A DNA stretch of 34,042 nucleotides, from positions 1-34,042 of the forward strand of contig JAGOSK010000007.1 in the NCBI GenBank assembly GCA_018062305.1, given 5' to 3'. The DNA is from Minisyncoccota bacterium (GTDB lineage: Bacteria; Patescibacteriota; Minisyncoccia; Phycocordibacterales; CAIZLB01). The notes beneath the pieces are model-generated. The model did no database searches, had not been told where the DNA came from, and saw only the letters and a program-made list of their open reading frames with translations. Made by a program: the position numbers and the translations under genes. Positions within the stretch are counted from its first letter, which is position 1, and every line of letters begins with the position of its first letter. This document shows, piece after piece, positions 33,863 through 34,042 of the stretch.

Positions 33863-33914
33863 AGGTGAGAATTCACCTGGTGGTTCTTCATTTTTCGTAA
33901 ATGTGTACTATAAT
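33863..33914 (+). promoter_or_regulatory. -10 element and operator-like palindrome before the DUF805 gene
   Basis: TATAAT at 33909-33914, 37 nt from the ATG, preceded by AGGTGA/TCACCT (33863-33878, 4-nt centre) about 30 nt upstream. A possible activator or repressor site. No good -35 seen. Confidence 0.45.
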
Positions 33915-33950
33915 ATATAGCATACCTAAATTAATTTTAAAAATACACAC

Positions 33951-34042
33951 ATGAATTATTTTGTAATGGCATTAAAAAAATACGCAGTGTTTAGTGGTAG
34001 ATCAAGACGTGCAGAATACTGGTATTTTATTTTATTTTCAAC
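33951..34042 (+). CDS. DUF805 family membrane protein (N-terminal part)
   Basis: The first 30 codons of a gene cut by the window end. MNYFVMALKKYAVFSGRSRRAEYWYF, followed by the first hydrophobic segment, matches the start of DUF805 inner-membrane proteins, whose N-terminal Y..F.GR.RR.EYW signature is distinctive. These are small proteins of about 120 residues with several membrane helices and no firmly known role. The start codon lies 37 nt after a TATAAT; the leader is A-rich with no SD. Confidence 0.85.
   Translation, partial: MNYFVMALKKYAVFSGRSRRAEYWYFILFS

Overview
The window is an AT-rich bacterial chromosome segment using the standard code: TAA, TAG and TGA all end recognisable genes. 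Core genes are single copies with short or absent leaders. Most start codons lack a Shine-Dalgarno (SD) sequence, several proteins carry Lys/Ala-rich N-terminal extensions, and there is a stripped-down type IV pilus cluster. Together these suggest a Candidate Phyla Radiation (Patescibacteria, Parcubacteria-like) genome. That placement is inferred from gene content and style; no search was run.

Layout. 1-5420 (+): information-processing block with the rpoC 3' end, dnaG, rpoD and a csaA-type tRNA-binding-fold gene, closed by a terminator. 5606-9959: a small membrane protein with an unusually complete promoter and SD (-), divergent from a UvrD/RecB-like helicase-nuclease (+). 10033-13676 (-): exported hypothetical protein, membrane-anchored DsbA-like protein, RNase H-fold exonuclease and hisS. 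13706-15085 (+): truB, then an orphan 113-codon gene with its own promoter, SD and terminator. 15206-20202 (+): pilB, pilC, two prepilin-like proteins (one carrying a large propeller-like domain) and a coiled-coil protein. 20315-23963 (-): gpmI, a small membrane protein and eno, so two successive glycolytic enzymes lie together. 24200-25888 (+): coiled-coil protein and dus.

25889-27846 is gene-poor. It holds a 158-codon reverse-strand gene, opposed terminators, a repeat copy and an SD-bearing leader that opens onto a two-codon frame. dnaX (lacking the usual zinc module), an HTH protein, tRNA-Gln(TTG), a predicted three-way-junction RNA and a PQ-loop-like membrane protein follow.

30958 to the end looks like accessory DNA: a serine recombinase abutting a 5'-truncated LapA-like reading frame, a G9 tract, and a KilA-N gene. 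Two AT-rich palindromes lie upstream of the KilA-N gene, and a perfect 32-bp relative of them lies inside its coding sequence. A 22-codon Lys-rich peptide gene and the start of a DUF805 gene end the window.

The least explained features are: (i) a three-copy intergenic hairpin family with 11-12 bp arms, an invariant 16-nt loop and a compensatory arm change; (ii) the KilA-N palindrome set; (iii) three strong SD sequences leading into two- or three-codon frames; and (iv) several predicted structured RNAs. All structures and promoters were read by eye and not computed.
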